From the NCBI RefSeq assembly GCF_008801715.1, contig NZ_VZPG01000001.1:1364001-1428000 (forward strand): a stretch of DNA of 64,000 bases, read 5' to 3'. Every line of letters begins with the position of its first letter. The first letter of the stretch is position 1. The DNA comes from Pseudochrobactrum saccharolyticum (lineage in GTDB: Bacteria; Pseudomonadota; Alphaproteobacteria; Rhizobiales; Rhizobiaceae). Both the position numbers and the translations under genes were made by a program. Below are positions 35,742 through 44,884 of this stretch, piece after piece. The notes under the pieces are model-generated. The model saw only the letters and a program-made list of their open reading frames with translations, had not been told where the DNA came from and searched no databases.

Positions 35742-37451
35742 ATGATACGGGTAATCCTGTTTCTTGTTGTAGTCGCAGTGCTGGGGCTAGGGTTTGGCTG
35801 GTTGGCGGATCGTCCCGGTGATCTGGTGTTCACTTTTGCCGGAGAACGGCACAATATTTCTCTGATGACCGCCGCCAGTATGGTTGTGGCTGCCATTGCC
35901 TGTGCCATGCTGTTGTGGTGGATCGTCAAAAATCTTGTTCGCTCGCCTTATATTTTGCAGCGTCATTTTCGTGCCCGCAAGCGTGACCGTGGCTATCAGT
36001 CACTCTCGACCGGCCTGATTGCTGCCGGTGCCGGTGATGCCGAAGCGGCGCGGCGTATGAGCAAACAGGCATCCAAATTGCTGAGCGTGGATCAGGAGCC
36101 GCTGATCCGGCTGCTTGATGCGCAAACCGCTTTATTGGAAGGGCGCAAAGATGATGTGCGCCGTTATTTTGAAGAAATGATTGCTGATCCTGAAACTAAA
36201 TTGCTGGGTTTGCGGGGATTATATCTCGAGGCCAGCCGTGAAGGCGTGCAGGAAGCAGCCTATCAATATGCGCAGGAAGCCAGCACTATGGCACCGCAGC
36301 TGGAATGGGCGTCGAATGCAGTGCTCGGACATAAGGTTTTGCAGGGCGATGTTACTGGTGCATTGCGGGTACTTGAGGCACGCAAGGCGGTTATTCCTTA
36401 TGGCAAAGACGGTAAAGCTGCCCGTGAGACATTGAAACGCAACCGTGCGGTTTTGCTGACAGCACAGGCGATGGACAGTTTTGAAACGGATGCTGTGGCT
36501 TCCCGTGAGGCAGCGAATGAGGCGTTCAAGCTGGAACCGGAACTGATACCGGCTGCATTGATTGCTGCGCGTTGCTTGCTGCGTGACGGCAGTATCCGCA
36601 AGGGTAATCGTATTCTTGAAGCGGCATGGAAACGCGAGCCGCATCCTGAGATTGCCGAAGCCTATATTCACGGACGCGCCGGAGATACAGCGCTTGACCG
36701 GCTGAAAAAGGCGCGCCAGCTCGCAAGCTTACGCAGTCACCATGCGGAATCGGTTTTGATTGTTGCACGGGCTGCGCTGGATGCCGGAGAGCTGACGCTG
36801 GCACGGGAAAATGCCGAAGCTGCATTGAAGCTTAATCCGCGTGAAAGCGCTTATTTGCTGATGGCTGATATTGAAGAAGCGCAGACAGGCGATCAGGGAC
36901 GCGTGCGTGAATGGCTTGCACGGGCTGTCAAAGCGCCGCGCGATCCGGCATGGACGGCTGACGGTATTGTTTCTGACCATTGGGCACCGGCCTCGCCGGT
37001 GACAGGTCGCCTGAACGCCTTTGAATGGAGGGTGCCGTTTACGGAAATAGCGGCGGATACGTCTCCGGTTCTTGATGATGACAGTTTGAAAGAGCCGTTT
37101 TTACCCGTCACTTATTCGCGAGCGGAAGAGGCTGAGCCGGTAAACATGCCCGCGGTGAAGGAGCCGGTCTTTGCCGATGATCCTGATGATGCGGAAACTA
37201 TGCCTCTTGTTGCGGATAAAACTAAAGCTGCTCCGAAGAAAACGGAACCGCAGGACAATAATCTGCGCAATGCCAAAGTAACTATTCTCACTGAGACGGG
37301 CGATAATCCTGCGGTGCAGGCCGCAAAGGATTCGCAGCCTGATAGTTCCGACGCTGCGAAGGATAAGCACAGTCTGATTGTTGATGATCCGGGTGTGGCG
37401 GCAGAACATGATGTGCCGTTGCGCAAGGAAGGGACGTTCCGGCTGTTTTAA
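35742..37451 (+). CDS. hemY: HemY-family membrane TPR protein
   Basis: This is the HemY_N/TPR protein of the hem cluster, not protoporphyrinogen oxidase. The 569-residue protein has two N-terminal membrane helices (MIRVILFLVVVAVLGLGFGW and TAASMVVAAIACAMLLWWIV), then TPR-like helices up to about 410, then a long acidic Pro/Lys-rich tail (about 430-569) with no recognisable fold. Its role in heme synthesis is inferred from gene position in many genomes. It starts 24 bases after the Mic60-like gene with an AAAGGGAG site. Confidence 0.9.
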   Translation: MIRVILFLVVVAVLGLGFGWLADRPGDLVFTFAGERHNISLMTAASMVVAAIACAMLLWWIVKNLVRSPYILQRHFRARKRDRGYQSLSTGLIAAGAGDAEAARRMSKQASKLLSVDQEPLIRLLDAQTALLEGRKDDVRRYFEEMIADPETKLLGLRGLYLEASREGVQEAAYQYAQEASTMAPQLEWASNAVLGHKVLQGDVTGALRVLEARKAVIPYGKDGKAARETLKRNRAVLLTAQAMDSFETDAVASREAANEAFKLEPELIPAALIAARCLLRDGSIRKGNRILEAAWKREPHPEIAEAYIHGRAGDTALDRLKKARQLASLRSHHAESVLIVARAALDAGELTLARENAEAALKLNPRESAYLLMADIEEAQTGDQGRVREWLARAVKAPRDPAWTADGIVSDHWAPASPVTGRLNAFEWRVPFTEIAADTSPVLDDDSLKEPFLPVTYSRAEEAEPVNMPAVKEPVFADDPDDAETMPLVADKTKAAPKKTEPQDNNLRNAKVTILTETGDNPAVQAAKDSQPDSSDAAKDKHSLIVDDPGVAAEHDVPLRKEGTFRLF

Positions 37452-37645
37452 TACTGCGTCCGGTCGGGTTTGCAGAATGAAGTCCGTTAATTCCGTTGCA
37501 AAACAGTATTTTTGTTGCAGCTTGGTGACTCTGAGAAAGATTAGAAGATACTTGTAAGACAAAACATGTCTGTATGCTTGGCATCCTTCCGGATGCTGGT
37601 CTATGTGTAAGACCTGTCAAAGGCTGTATAAGCACTGGAGCATGT

Positions 37646-38182
37646 ATGTTTGAGCGTCTGATCAGTTTTTTCAAAGAATTGCCGGGTTTGGATCCCTCGA
37701 AGAAAAAACAAACATTCTCTGATGAAGACCCGCGTCTGGCCGCTGCTGCATTGATGTTTCATGTCATTGAAGCGGATGGTGAGCAGCACGAAAAAGAGCG
37801 CAAACGTTTGTCGGATTTGCTGTCGCAGGCTTATGATTTGCAAGGCGATGACTTGCAGGCTTTGATTAAAGCGGCAGAAGTTGCGGATCAGGAATCGATT
37901 GATCTTTATCGTTTCACCAGTGTTTTGAAACGCCATCTGGATGTGCCGGCTCGTTTGAGCTTTATCGAGGTGCTGTGGGAAATGGTTTATGCCGATGGTG
38001 ATGTCGGTGAAATCGAAGATAATATTATGTGGCGTATTGCCGAGCTGATCGGTGTGGATCAGGAGCAGCGCATCGGGATTAAATTACGGGTCGCTGAGCG
38101 TGCCCGTTCAATGCGCGATGCCTTGGCTTCAATATCCATGGCTGAAGAGCAGACCAATGCCGAGGCCGAAAAGGCTGAATAA
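37646..38182 (+). CDS. TerB-like (COG4103) protein
   Basis: A 178-residue helical protein of the TerB/DjlA-like fold. Two repeats with acidic loops are visible, ALMFHVIEADGEQHEKERKR and EVLWEMVYADGDVGEIEDNI, which in TerB bind divalent metal. There is no evidence of tellurite resistance genes nearby, and the function is unknown. I chose the ATG at 37646 after CTGGAG; an ATG four bases earlier is out of frame and stops after three codons. Two TGTAAGAC motifs and a GCATCC/GGATGC hairpin lie in the leader. Confidence 0.85.
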   Translation: MFERLISFFKELPGLDPSKKKQTFSDEDPRLAAAALMFHVIEADGEQHEKERKRLSDLLSQAYDLQGDDLQALIKAAEVADQESIDLYRFTSVLKRHLDVPARLSFIEVLWEMVYADGDVGEIEDNIMWRIAELIGVDQEQRIGIKLRVAERARSMRDALASISMAEEQTNAEAEKAE

Positions 38183-38204
38183 AAGCAGCGGATTTGAAAG
38201 AGTG

Positions 38205-38229
38205 AAGGCCGTCATTGACGGCCTTTTTT
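38205..38229. terminator. Terminator between the TerB-like gene and the aquaporin gene
   Basis: AAGGCCGTC and GACGGCCTT pair perfectly around a tiny loop, followed by T-rich sequence on the plus side. Confidence 0.88.
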
Positions 38230-38244
38230 ATTTGTCGCGGTCAA

Positions 38245-38949
38245 TCAGTCTTTCGCGAGAAGACCTTTCCAGATGATTGCGCCGATAGCGGCACCGATCA
38301 GCGGAGCAACCCAGAACAACCAAAGCTGGCTGATGGCAGCTGTATCTGCGAACAGGGCTGCAGCTGTGGAGCGGGCCGGATTGACGGATGTATTGGTTAC
38401 CGGAATTGAAATCAGGTGGATCAATGTCAGACCGAGACCAATCGCGATTGGTGCAAAACCGGCCGGTGCCCGCGATGAGGTGGAGCCGAGAATAATAATC
38501 AGGAAGAAGGCAGTCAGCACGACTTCAATGGCAAGGGCTGCCCCAAGGCTATATTTGCCTGGTGAAAGATCGCCGTAGCCGTTGGAAGCGAAGCCGCCTG
38601 CGCTGAAATCAGCTTTACCGCTGGCAATAAAATACAGAATTGCAGCAGCAATAATGCCGCCGACCAGCTGTGCGATCCAGTAGGGAATGAGGTCTTTAGC
38701 CTCAAAGCGCCCGCCCAGAGTAAGGCCGAGAGTGACAGCCGGATTGAAATGTCCGCCCGAAATACCACCGACAGCATAGGCCATTGTCAGGACAGTCAGA
38801 CCGAATGCCAGCGCGACACCGGCAAAGCCGATACCCAGTTCCGGAAAGGCTGCAGCGAGAACGGCGCTGCCGCAACCGCCGAAGACCAGCCAGAAGGTGC
38901 CAAAACACTCTGCCGACAATTTATTCATCATGGAAGGCGTATCTTGCAT
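38245..38949 (-). CDS. aqpZ: Aquaporin Z-type water channel
   Basis: A 234-residue MIP-family channel with six helices and both NPA loops: [12 protein letters not shown] (NPA near residue 69) and [15 protein letters not shown]. The NPARSTA sequence and short loops fit the water-selective AqpZ group rather than GlpF. The start at 38949 ([14 protein letters not shown]) has GGGGAT upstream; a start at the MMNK would be 6 codons shorter. It is divergent from a small lipoprotein gene. Confidence 0.92.
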   Translation of the reverse strand: MQDTPSMMNKLSAECFGTFWLVFGGCGSAVLAAAFPELGIGFAGVALAFGLTVLTMAYAVGGISGGHFNPAVTLGLTLGGRFEAKDLIPYWIAQLVGGIIAAAILYFIASGKADFSAGGFASNGYGDLSPGKYSLGAALAIEVVLTAFFLIIILGSTSSRAPAGFAPIAIGLGLTLIHLISIPVTNTSVNPARSTAAALFADTAAISQLWLFWVAPLIGAAIGAIIWKGLLAKD

Positions 38950-39323
38950 GTTAATCCCCGTAGACGATTGAACAAAAATGAAATCTGCACGGAACTTATA
39001 TTGCCCGCCGAATATGGACAGATTTGTCAGGATTGAACAGTCTTTTTTTGAACACAATTGGTGTAAATATTTGTCTTACAAAGAAATATTCTGTCTTATA
39101 TTATAATTATTATAAAATAGGCGCAGATGTCAGGCCGAGGGTAAGCAACTATCCTGTTATTAACCGGCAGCAACAGACGGCTGATTGCAGGATTGTGGCG
39201 GTTTTCACTTTTTCGGGCTGTTATGGTGTTTTAAAGTGTTGTACCGTCTTGGAAATTCATGAGCGGTTTCGACGCTTTATAAGGTTTCGGGATAATATTA
39301 ACGGTTTCCGGAGTACCGGCTTG
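38950..39323. other. AT-rich divergent gap between aqpZ and the small lipoprotein gene
   Basis: In 374 bases I see no gene. Around 39060-39118 the sequence is very AT-rich, with a direct repeat AAATATTTGTCTTA / AAATATTCTGTCTTA 18 bases apart and the near-palindrome TTATAATTATTATAA. This is a likely site for regulator binding, but no known box can be assigned. Confidence 0.4.
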
Positions 39324-39593
39324 ATGTCTAGGTTCGAGCGCCGACTGGCTTTTAATTTCAAACTGTTCTGTTTGCCTTTGGCTGCTGTGCTGGCAGGTTG
39401 CACAGGGACTGCAACGGCATGGACTGAAAAAGTCACGATTGAACAGGTTGAACTGCCAAAAGAATGCGCCGGATGGCAAAAGATTAATATGAAGCAGCGT
39501 GCTTATTACATGCTGATGCGTGATGATCCTGCGCTGATTATGGAAATTGATTCCCATAATCTTAAAGGTAAAAATCTTGGTTGCTGGCAATAG
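39324..39593 (+). CDS. Small predicted lipoprotein of unknown function
   Basis: An 89-residue precursor with a charged start (MSRFERRLAFNFK), a hydrophobic segment and a lipobox LAGC with Cys26, then a 63-residue exported part containing VTIEQVELPKECAGWQKINM and ending in LGCWQ. Three Cys in the mature part could allow a disulfide. I do not recognise the family. The ATG at 39324 has GGAG upstream at workable spacing; the longer frame from 39024 runs through the AT-rich gap and is not credible. Confidence 0.72.
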   Translation: MSRFERRLAFNFKLFCLPLAAVLAGCTGTATAWTEKVTIEQVELPKECAGWQKINMKQRAYYMLMRDDPALIMEIDSHNLKGKNLGCWQ

Positions 39594-39659
39594 CCGTATG
39601 GCGGTGTGACATGGCAGCTTCATTGAAACATGCAGGGCTGCTCAACTGATTCAGGGTAA

Positions 39660-40442
39660 ATGATGCATCTGGATATTATAGAGCTGCAGTCATTTTATTC
39701 GACAGCATTGGGCAAACTGGCTGCTTCGGTTATTACGTCAGCACTGGATCCTTTATGGCTGCCAATGCCGCAGGAGCGGCTTGTCGGGATCGGCTATACG
39801 CTGCCTTATCTGGATCATTTTGCTTCACAAGCGGAGCGGGCATTTGCTTTTATGCCAGCACGGCAGGGCGCAACCGGCTGGCCGCATGGCGAGGCACTGA
39901 GCACGGCGCTGGTCTATGATGAGGAGCTGCCTTTGCCGGATAGTTCTGTAGACCGCATCTTACTGGTACATACGCTTGAATTTTCTGAAAGCAGCGCGGA
40001 AACGCTGAAAGAAATGTGGCGTGTCTTATCACCGAACGGACAGTTGATCGTCGTGGTGCCAAACCGCCGTGGTGTCTGGGCGCGTATGGAACATACGCCT
40101 TTCGGCAGCGGACGCCCCTTCAGTCGCGGGCAGTTATTGCAGGCTTTCAGAGAAGCCAATTTCACGCCGGGAAAAGTGGTCAATGCGCTGCATGTGCCGC
40201 CGACACGCTGGCGTTGGCTGCAACAATCATCCGGCTTGATAGAAACGGTCGGAACCCGTCTCTGGCCGTTGTTTGGCGGGGTGGTGATCGGGGAGGCGCA
40301 TAAGCGCCTCTATCAGGGACTGCCGGTGCTGAAGCGTGCTTCACGCCGTGTTTTCGTGCCGGTGCTGACACCGCAGGGGACAGCACGGCAGCAGCCGGTG
40401 AAGGTGAAAATTCACGATCACCGTGAGCGCTCCGGTCAATAA
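39660..40442 (+). CDS. Class I SAM-dependent methyltransferase
   Basis: A 260-residue protein with the later half of a Methyltransf_11 domain clearly visible (LPDSSVDRILLVHTLEFSES, EMWRVLSPNGQLIVVVPNRR). The first SAM motif (VGIGYTLPYLDHFA) is a weak version of the usual GxGxG. The C-terminal 60 residues are basic. In relatives a gene like this lies near gloB; the substrate is unknown. Two adjacent ATGs (39660, 39663) follow GGGTAA. It converges on metW with a 22-base gap. Confidence 0.82.
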   Translation: MMHLDIIELQSFYSTALGKLAASVITSALDPLWLPMPQERLVGIGYTLPYLDHFASQAERAFAFMPARQGATGWPHGEALSTALVYDEELPLPDSSVDRILLVHTLEFSESSAETLKEMWRVLSPNGQLIVVVPNRRGVWARMEHTPFGSGRPFSRGQLLQAFREANFTPGKVVNALHVPPTRWRWLQQSSGLIETVGTRLWPLFGGVVIGEAHKRLYQGLPVLKRASRRVFVPVLTPQGTARQQPVKVKIHDHRERSGQ

Positions 40443-40464
40443 ACCGGATTTAAGAAATTATGCT

Positions 40465-41136
40465 CTAGCGTTTAAGCAGAAAAACAGCCTGCTGGCCGAG
40501 CAGGTTCCACATGCCCCATGGCAGGCTGAACGGCATGCGCTCACCATTACGGTTCAGTGCCACAGCATCTTCAACTGTTGCACCAACCTCTTTGGTCATA
40601 TCGACAAAATCACGGATGGTGCAGAAGTGAATATTCGGCGTATCATACCAGCTGAACGGCAGTTCTTTGGTTACCGGCATGCGGCCGCGAAACAGCAGTG
40701 AACCACGCACCCGCCAGTAGCCGAAATTCGGAATGGAAACGATCGCACGCTCACCGATGCGTAGTAATTCGCTCAGGACCTTTTTCGGATTAAGCGTGGC
40801 CTGCAAAGTCTGTGACAGGATCACATAATCGAAGCTTGAATCGGGATAATAGACCAGATCACGGTCAGCATCGCCTTGTATCACCGACAATCCGCGCATC
40901 AGGCACTGGTTCACACCGCTTTGTGATAATTCCACGCCGCGTCCGTCTACATTGCGGCTGTCGCGCAGCAATTGCAGCAATTCACCATCACTGCAGCCCA
41001 CATCCAGAACCCGTGTTCCTGGGCGTACCAGCGAGGCGATAATATCAAAATCAACGCGGTTATGGATATGCAGGTTTTCGGTATTTTCAGCTGTGAAAAA
41101 TGTCGTATCGCCTGAACCGGCTTTGGTATCAGTCAT
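40465..41136 (-). CDS. metW: Methionine biosynthesis protein MetW
   Basis: MetW is a methyltransferase-fold protein that works with MetX in many proteobacteria; it is thought to activate or partner the acyltransferase. The 223-residue protein has VLDVGCSDGELLQLL, GVELSQSGVNQCL and FGYWRVRGSLLFRGRMPVTK. The start at 41136 lies 4 bases after the metX stop; the frame opens further up inside metX. metX-metW is a coupled pair here. Confidence 0.93.
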   Translation of the reverse strand: MTDTKAGSGDTTFFTAENTENLHIHNRVDFDIIASLVRPGTRVLDVGCSDGELLQLLRDSRNVDGRGVELSQSGVNQCLMRGLSVIQGDADRDLVYYPDSSFDYVILSQTLQATLNPKKVLSELLRIGERAIVSIPNFGYWRVRGSLLFRGRMPVTKELPFSWYDTPNIHFCTIRDFVDMTKEVGATVEDAVALNRNGERMPFSLPWGMWNLLGQQAVFLLKR

Positions 41137-41140
41137 CGGA

Positions 41141-42322
41141 TTACAGACCTTTCGCACGGGCTGCGGAGCGGATGAAACCGTCAATGGTTGAGAAAAGAAC
41201 CGGTTCATCCAGCAGGAAAGCATCGTGCCCGCGGTCGGTTTCGATTTCAACGAATGAAACAGACGCCCCTGCAGCATTCAGCGCATGGACAACGAGACGG
41301 CTCTCGGATGTCGGGAACAGCCAATCGCTGGAGAAGGATGCAACGAAAAAGCGGGTTTTGGTGCCGGAAAAAGCCGAAGCCAATAAGCCGTTATGTTCTG
41401 CTGCCATGTCGAAATAATCCATGGCACGGGTCAGATAGAGATAGGAATTGGCGTCAAAACGGTCAACGAAGCTGTTACCCTGATGGCGCAGATAGCTCTC
41501 AATTTGGAAGTCAGCTTCAAAACCGAAGGTAATATTGGTGCGATCCTGCAGATTGCGCCCGAATTTACGGTGCAGCGCGGCTTCCGACAAATAGGTGATA
41601 TGCGCTGCCATCCGCGCAACCGACAGGCCTTTGCGCGGAACGGAGTCCGATTGGGTAAGATATTGACCGTTGAGCCACAGCGGGTCGGCCATGACCGCCT
41701 GACGGCCAACCTCGTTAAAAGCGATATTCTGCGCTGACAAACGCGCGCCGCTGGCCAGAACCACAGCCGAGAAAACCTTGTCCGGATAGCTTGATGCCCA
41801 TTGCAGCACCTGCATACCACCAACGGAGCCGCCGACAACAGCCAGCAGTTGCTCAATACCGAAATGATCGACCAGCATCGCCTGTGCCCGCACCATATCG
41901 CCGATCGTTATGATTGGCAGATCAAGTGCGTAAGGTTTGCCGGTTGCCGGATTAATGGATGCAGGGCCGGTTGAGCCCATGCAGCTGCCGATAACATTGG
42001 AACAGAGCACAAAATAACGGTCAGTATCAATCGGCTTGCCGGAGCCGACAAGTGAAGTCCACCAGCCGTCTTTACCGGTGAGCGGATTGGTGCTGGCAAC
42101 ATGCTGATCGCCGGTCAGGGCATGGCAGATCAGGATGGCATTGCTCTTATCGGCATTGAGTGTGCCATAGGACTGATAAGCGAGCTGAAACGGGCTCAGA
42201 ACGGAACCGCTGTCGAGTTGAAGCGGTTTGTCTTCACCAAAATACACCACAGGACTGTTCGGCTGAACAGCTTCCTGATTGCGGTTGTCTGATAGGGCGG
42301 CAGTTTCAGCTGATATCGTCAT
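41141..42322 (-). CDS. metX: Homoserine O-acetyltransferase
   Basis: MetX acylates L-homoserine from acetyl-CoA, the first committed methionine step. The 393-residue alpha/beta hydrolase has the oxyanion and nucleophile elbow [15 protein letters not shown] (catalytic Ser), the Asp region [15 protein letters not shown] and the catalytic His in DRGHDAFLL. It is first in metX-metW and divergent from hisC. The ribosome site is weak. A possible 16-residue leader ORF with two Cys codons lies upstream. Confidence 0.95.
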   Translation of the reverse strand: MTISAETAALSDNRNQEAVQPNSPVVYFGEDKPLQLDSGSVLSPFQLAYQSYGTLNADKSNAILICHALTGDQHVASTNPLTGKDGWWTSLVGSGKPIDTDRYFVLCSNVIGSCMGSTGPASINPATGKPYALDLPIITIGDMVRAQAMLVDHFGIEQLLAVVGGSVGGMQVLQWASSYPDKVFSAVVLASGARLSAQNIAFNEVGRQAVMADPLWLNGQYLTQSDSVPRKGLSVARMAAHITYLSEAALHRKFGRNLQDRTNITFGFEADFQIESYLRHQGNSFVDRFDANSYLYLTRAMDYFDMAAEHNGLLASAFSGTKTRFFVASFSSDWLFPTSESRLVVHALNAAGASVSFVEIETDRGHDAFLLDEPVLFSTIDGFIRSAARAKGL

Positions 42323-42347
42323 AAAACATGTCTGCGTCAGAGCATTT

Positions 42348-42398
42348 TCAGGTCTGTTTGCAACAAACCCAATGCCCTAATTCCCTGATTTTACGCAT
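42348..42398 (-). CDS. Possible 16-residue leader ORF upstream of metX
   Basis: An ATG with a strong GAGAGGA site opens [16 protein letters not shown], ending 26 bases before metX. The tandem Cys codons (TGT TGC) sit in the loop of a small stem GTTTG/CAAAC, and the same left arm can pair with a later CAGACC. That is the layout of an amino-acid-sensing leader, but the ribosome site lies within a repeat element, so it may be accidental. Confidence 0.3.
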   Translation of the reverse strand: MRKIRELGHWVCCKQT

Positions 42399-42439
42399 AA
42401 TCCTCTCCGAAAGCCGATTTGTTTTTCGGGATTCTGCGT
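42393..42439. repeat. Dispersed palindromic intergenic repeat, copy 5
   Basis: ACGCATAATCCTCTCCGAAAG ends face TTTTTCGGGATTCTGCGT (given here as the two outer parts); same family as the other copies. Confidence 0.55.
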
Positions 42440-42530
42440 TAGAATTTGTCCGGTGACCGGAACTGGATGCGGATATGCAGGCAATTTCTGCCTGTTTTGC
42501 GCATTTTTGACTAGCCGGCCGCGTTGGTGA

Positions 42531-42552
42531 TTTCAGATATTTTTATCTGAAA
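42531..42552. repeat. Small perfect palindrome between metX and hisC
   Basis: TTTCAGATA and TATCTGAAA are exact inverses around TTTT. It lies 195 bases before hisC and 209 before metX. It could be a hairpin or a regulator site. Confidence 0.5.
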
Positions 42553-42746
42553 CTACTGCGATCTAGGGGCTAGAGGGGTTTAAAGTCAAGGTTTCTCTCG
42601 ACTTGTTCTGCGATGCGGTTTATGCCGCTAAAGTCATTCGGTTTCAGCGGGAATATTTCGCTGGTCACAGACCGGCAAATGTTTCTGCAATGCTGTTTCC
42701 GTACATAATCTCTATCAACAATACAGGCTCTTAATATTGGATAAGA

Positions 42747-43859
42747 ATGATGAACGATTTCGCGAAAGCTCAACGCCCGACACCTAAAGCCGGCGTCATG
42801 GATATTGCTGCTTATGTTCCTGGCAAAGCCACCGTTCACGGTGTTGCCAAAGTGCACAAGCTGTCTGCCAATGAAAGCCCGCTGGGTGCAAGCCCGCATG
42901 CTGTTGAAGCCTATCGTGCAACCGATCATTATCTGAGCTCTTATCCGGACGGCGAAGTCATTGCGCTGCGTCAGGCCATTGCGGAAACGCAAGGCCTGAA
43001 TATTGAGAATATTCTCTGCGGCAACGGTTCGGATGAATTGCTCGGCCTGTTGTGCCAGACCTATCTGGCACCGGGTGATGAAGCGATTTTCACCGATCAC
43101 GGTTTTCTGGTCTATAAAATCCAGACATTGGCGGCCGGTGCAAAACCGGTGATCGTGAAAGAAAAGGACACGGTGATTGATGTGGATGCGGTACTTGCTG
43201 CGGTCACAGACAAGACCAAGGTTGTTTTCATCACCAATCCGGGCAATCCGACCGGTACTTATGTCCCGTTTGAGGAAGTGAAGCGCCTGCATGCCGGCCT
43301 GCCGCCGCATGTTCTGCTGGTGCTGGATGCGGCCTATGCGGAATATGTGCGCAAGAATGATTATGATGCAGGTGTGGCCCTGGTCTCTGCGAGCGACAAT
43401 GTGGTGATGACCCGCACATTCTCGAAGATTCACGGCCTGCCTGCGCTGCGTATCGGCTGGATGTATGCACCATTGCATGTCACAGACGCGGTGAACCGTG
43501 TGCGCGGACCTTTCAACATGAACAGCGCGGCGATTGCTGCCGGTACTGCGGCAATCCGCGACCGCGATCATGTGCAGAAAGCCTGTGCGTTCAATGCGGA
43601 ATGGGCGCAGTGGCTGACAGACGAGTTCACCAAGCTCGGTCTGAAAGTTACACCTTCAGTCACCAATTTCCTGCTGGTGCATTTCCCTGACACACAGAAC
43701 AAGTCTGCCGCCAAAGCGGACGTATATCTGCAGTCCAAGGGATATATTCTGCGTCGCGTGACATCCTATGGCTTCCCTGAAGCCCTGCGGATGAGCATCG
43801 GCTCGGAAGAAGCCAATCGCGGTGTGATTGCCGCTCTCACAGAATTTTTGAAGTCCTGA
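42747..43859 (+). CDS. hisC: Histidinol-phosphate aminotransferase family (HisC)
   Basis: A 370-residue PLP enzyme of the HisC family. [36 protein letters not shown] and the Lys site [17 protein letters not shown] are visible. HisC makes histidinol phosphate; many HisC proteins also transaminate aromatic keto acids. Its coupling to tyrA (1 base between stop and start) suggests a part in tyrosine/phenylalanine synthesis as well. The ribosome site (GATAAG) is weak. Confidence 0.94.
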   Translation: MMNDFAKAQRPTPKAGVMDIAAYVPGKATVHGVAKVHKLSANESPLGASPHAVEAYRATDHYLSSYPDGEVIALRQAIAETQGLNIENILCGNGSDELLGLLCQTYLAPGDEAIFTDHGFLVYKIQTLAAGAKPVIVKEKDTVIDVDAVLAAVTDKTKVVFITNPGNPTGTYVPFEEVKRLHAGLPPHVLLVLDAAYAEYVRKNDYDAGVALVSASDNVVMTRTFSKIHGLPALRIGWMYAPLHVTDAVNRVRGPFNMNSAAIAAGTAAIRDRDHVQKACAFNAEWAQWLTDEFTKLGLKVTPSVTNFLLVHFPDTQNKSAAKADVYLQSKGYILRRVTSYGFPEALRMSIGSEEANRGVIAALTEFLKS

Positions 43860-43860
43860 T

Positions 43861-44790
43861 ATGTCTGATATTCATTTTAATAAAATTGCGCTGATCGGTA
43901 TTGGTCTGATCGGTTCGTCGCTGGCTCGTGTCATCCGCCGTGAAGGTCTGGCTGGTCATATTGCTATTGCTACTCGCAGTCCTGAAACGCTGAAACGCGC
44001 GGAAGAACTGGGGCTGGGCGACAGTTACACCACGGATAATGCGGTTGCGGTGCAAGATGCTGATCTGGTGATTGTATCTGTGCCGGTTGGCTCGTCCGGT
44101 CTGGTTGCGAGCCAGATTGCCGGCAGCCTCAAAGCCGGTGCGATTGTCACCGATGTGGGCTCTACAAAAGGCTCGGTGATTGCGCAGATGCAGCCGGAAT
44201 TGCCGGATCATGTGCATTTCATTCCGGGACATCCGATTGCCGGTACCGAATATTCAGGGCCGGATGCAGGCTTTGCTGATCTGTTCATCAACCGCTGGTG
44301 CATTCTCACACCGCTGCCGGATACGGATGCAGATGCGCTGGCAAAACTCAATGCGTTCTGGGAAGCCTGCGGTTCCAAAACAGACCAGATGGATCCGCAG
44401 CATCATGATCTGGTATTAGCGATCGTTTCGCATCTGCCGCATATCATTGCCTATAATATTGTTGGTACGGCCAATGATCTGGAGAAGGTTACTGAATCAG
44501 AAGTGATTAAATATTCGGCTTCCGGTTTCCGTGACTTTACCCGTCTTGCGGCATCGGATCCGACCATGTGGCGCGACGTTTGCCTGCATAATAAGGATGC
44601 TATTCTGGAAATGCTTGGGCGTTTTTCGGAAGATCTGGCCTCATTGCAGCGGGCAATCCGCTGGAGTGACGGCGATGCCTTGTTTGACCTGTTTACGCGT
44701 ACCCGCGCAATCCGCCGTGGCATTATTGATGCCGGTCAGGAAGTGGATGCACCGAACTTTGGCCGCGAAGCTGCAAGCAAGCAAAAGTAA
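43861..44790 (+). CDS. tyrA: Prephenate/arogenate dehydrogenase
   Basis: A 309-residue TyrA/TyrC-type dehydrogenase that oxidises prephenate or arogenate toward tyrosine. Rossmann motif LIGIGLIGSSLARVI, then DVGSTKGSV, the active-site His in FIPGHPIAGTEYSGP, and ASGFRDFTRLAASDP are characteristic. Which substrate it prefers cannot be read from sequence. It follows hisC directly and ends at a strong terminator. Confidence 0.95.
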   Translation: MSDIHFNKIALIGIGLIGSSLARVIRREGLAGHIAIATRSPETLKRAEELGLGDSYTTDNAVAVQDADLVIVSVPVGSSGLVASQIAGSLKAGAIVTDVGSTKGSVIAQMQPELPDHVHFIPGHPIAGTEYSGPDAGFADLFINRWCILTPLPDTDADALAKLNAFWEACGSKTDQMDPQHHDLVLAIVSHLPHIIAYNIVGTANDLEKVTESEVIKYSASGFRDFTRLAASDPTMWRDVCLHNKDAILEMLGRFSEDLASLQRAIRWSDGDALFDLFTRTRAIRRGIIDAGQEVDAPNFGREAASKQK

Positions 44791-44853
44791 TATGCTAGGC
44801 TGCAAGCAAGCTAATAAATACGTGAGGCTGTTGCTTTGTTTAAATTAAAAATG

Positions 44854-44882
44854 AAAAACCCGCCATTCCGGCGGGTTTTTTG
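44854..44882. terminator. Bidirectional terminator between tyrA and the DUF2125 gene
   Basis: AAAAACCCGCC and GGCGGGTTTTT pair perfectly around ATTCC. Confidence 0.93.
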
Positions 44883-44884
44883 CA

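Larger units (their letters stand above)
42323..42746. other. Divergent intergenic region between metX and hisC
   Basis: The 424 bases hold a possible metX leader ORF (42348-42398), a dispersed palindromic repeat (42393-42439) and a perfect small palindrome TTTCAGATATTTTTATCTGAAA-like (42531-42552, arms TTTCAGATA/TATCTGAAA). I looked for a SAM-II riboswitch before metX and did not find a convincing one. Confidence 0.5.

Noticed and set aside
39024-39593. The long version (189 codons) of the small lipoprotein
   Set aside because: The added N-terminal part translates the AT-rich control region; the internal start at 39324 has a ribosome site and a proper lipoprotein signal.
42323-42746. SAM-II riboswitch upstream of metX
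   Set aside because: TTGGTGATTT at about 42523-42533 resembles part of the SAM-II loop, but it lies on the hisC strand and the GCTAAAA segment and pseudoknot partner are not in place. On the metX strand no match was seen.
42570-43571. Long minus-strand open frame opposite hisC
   Set aside because: His/Arg/Cys-rich translation typical of an antisense shadow.
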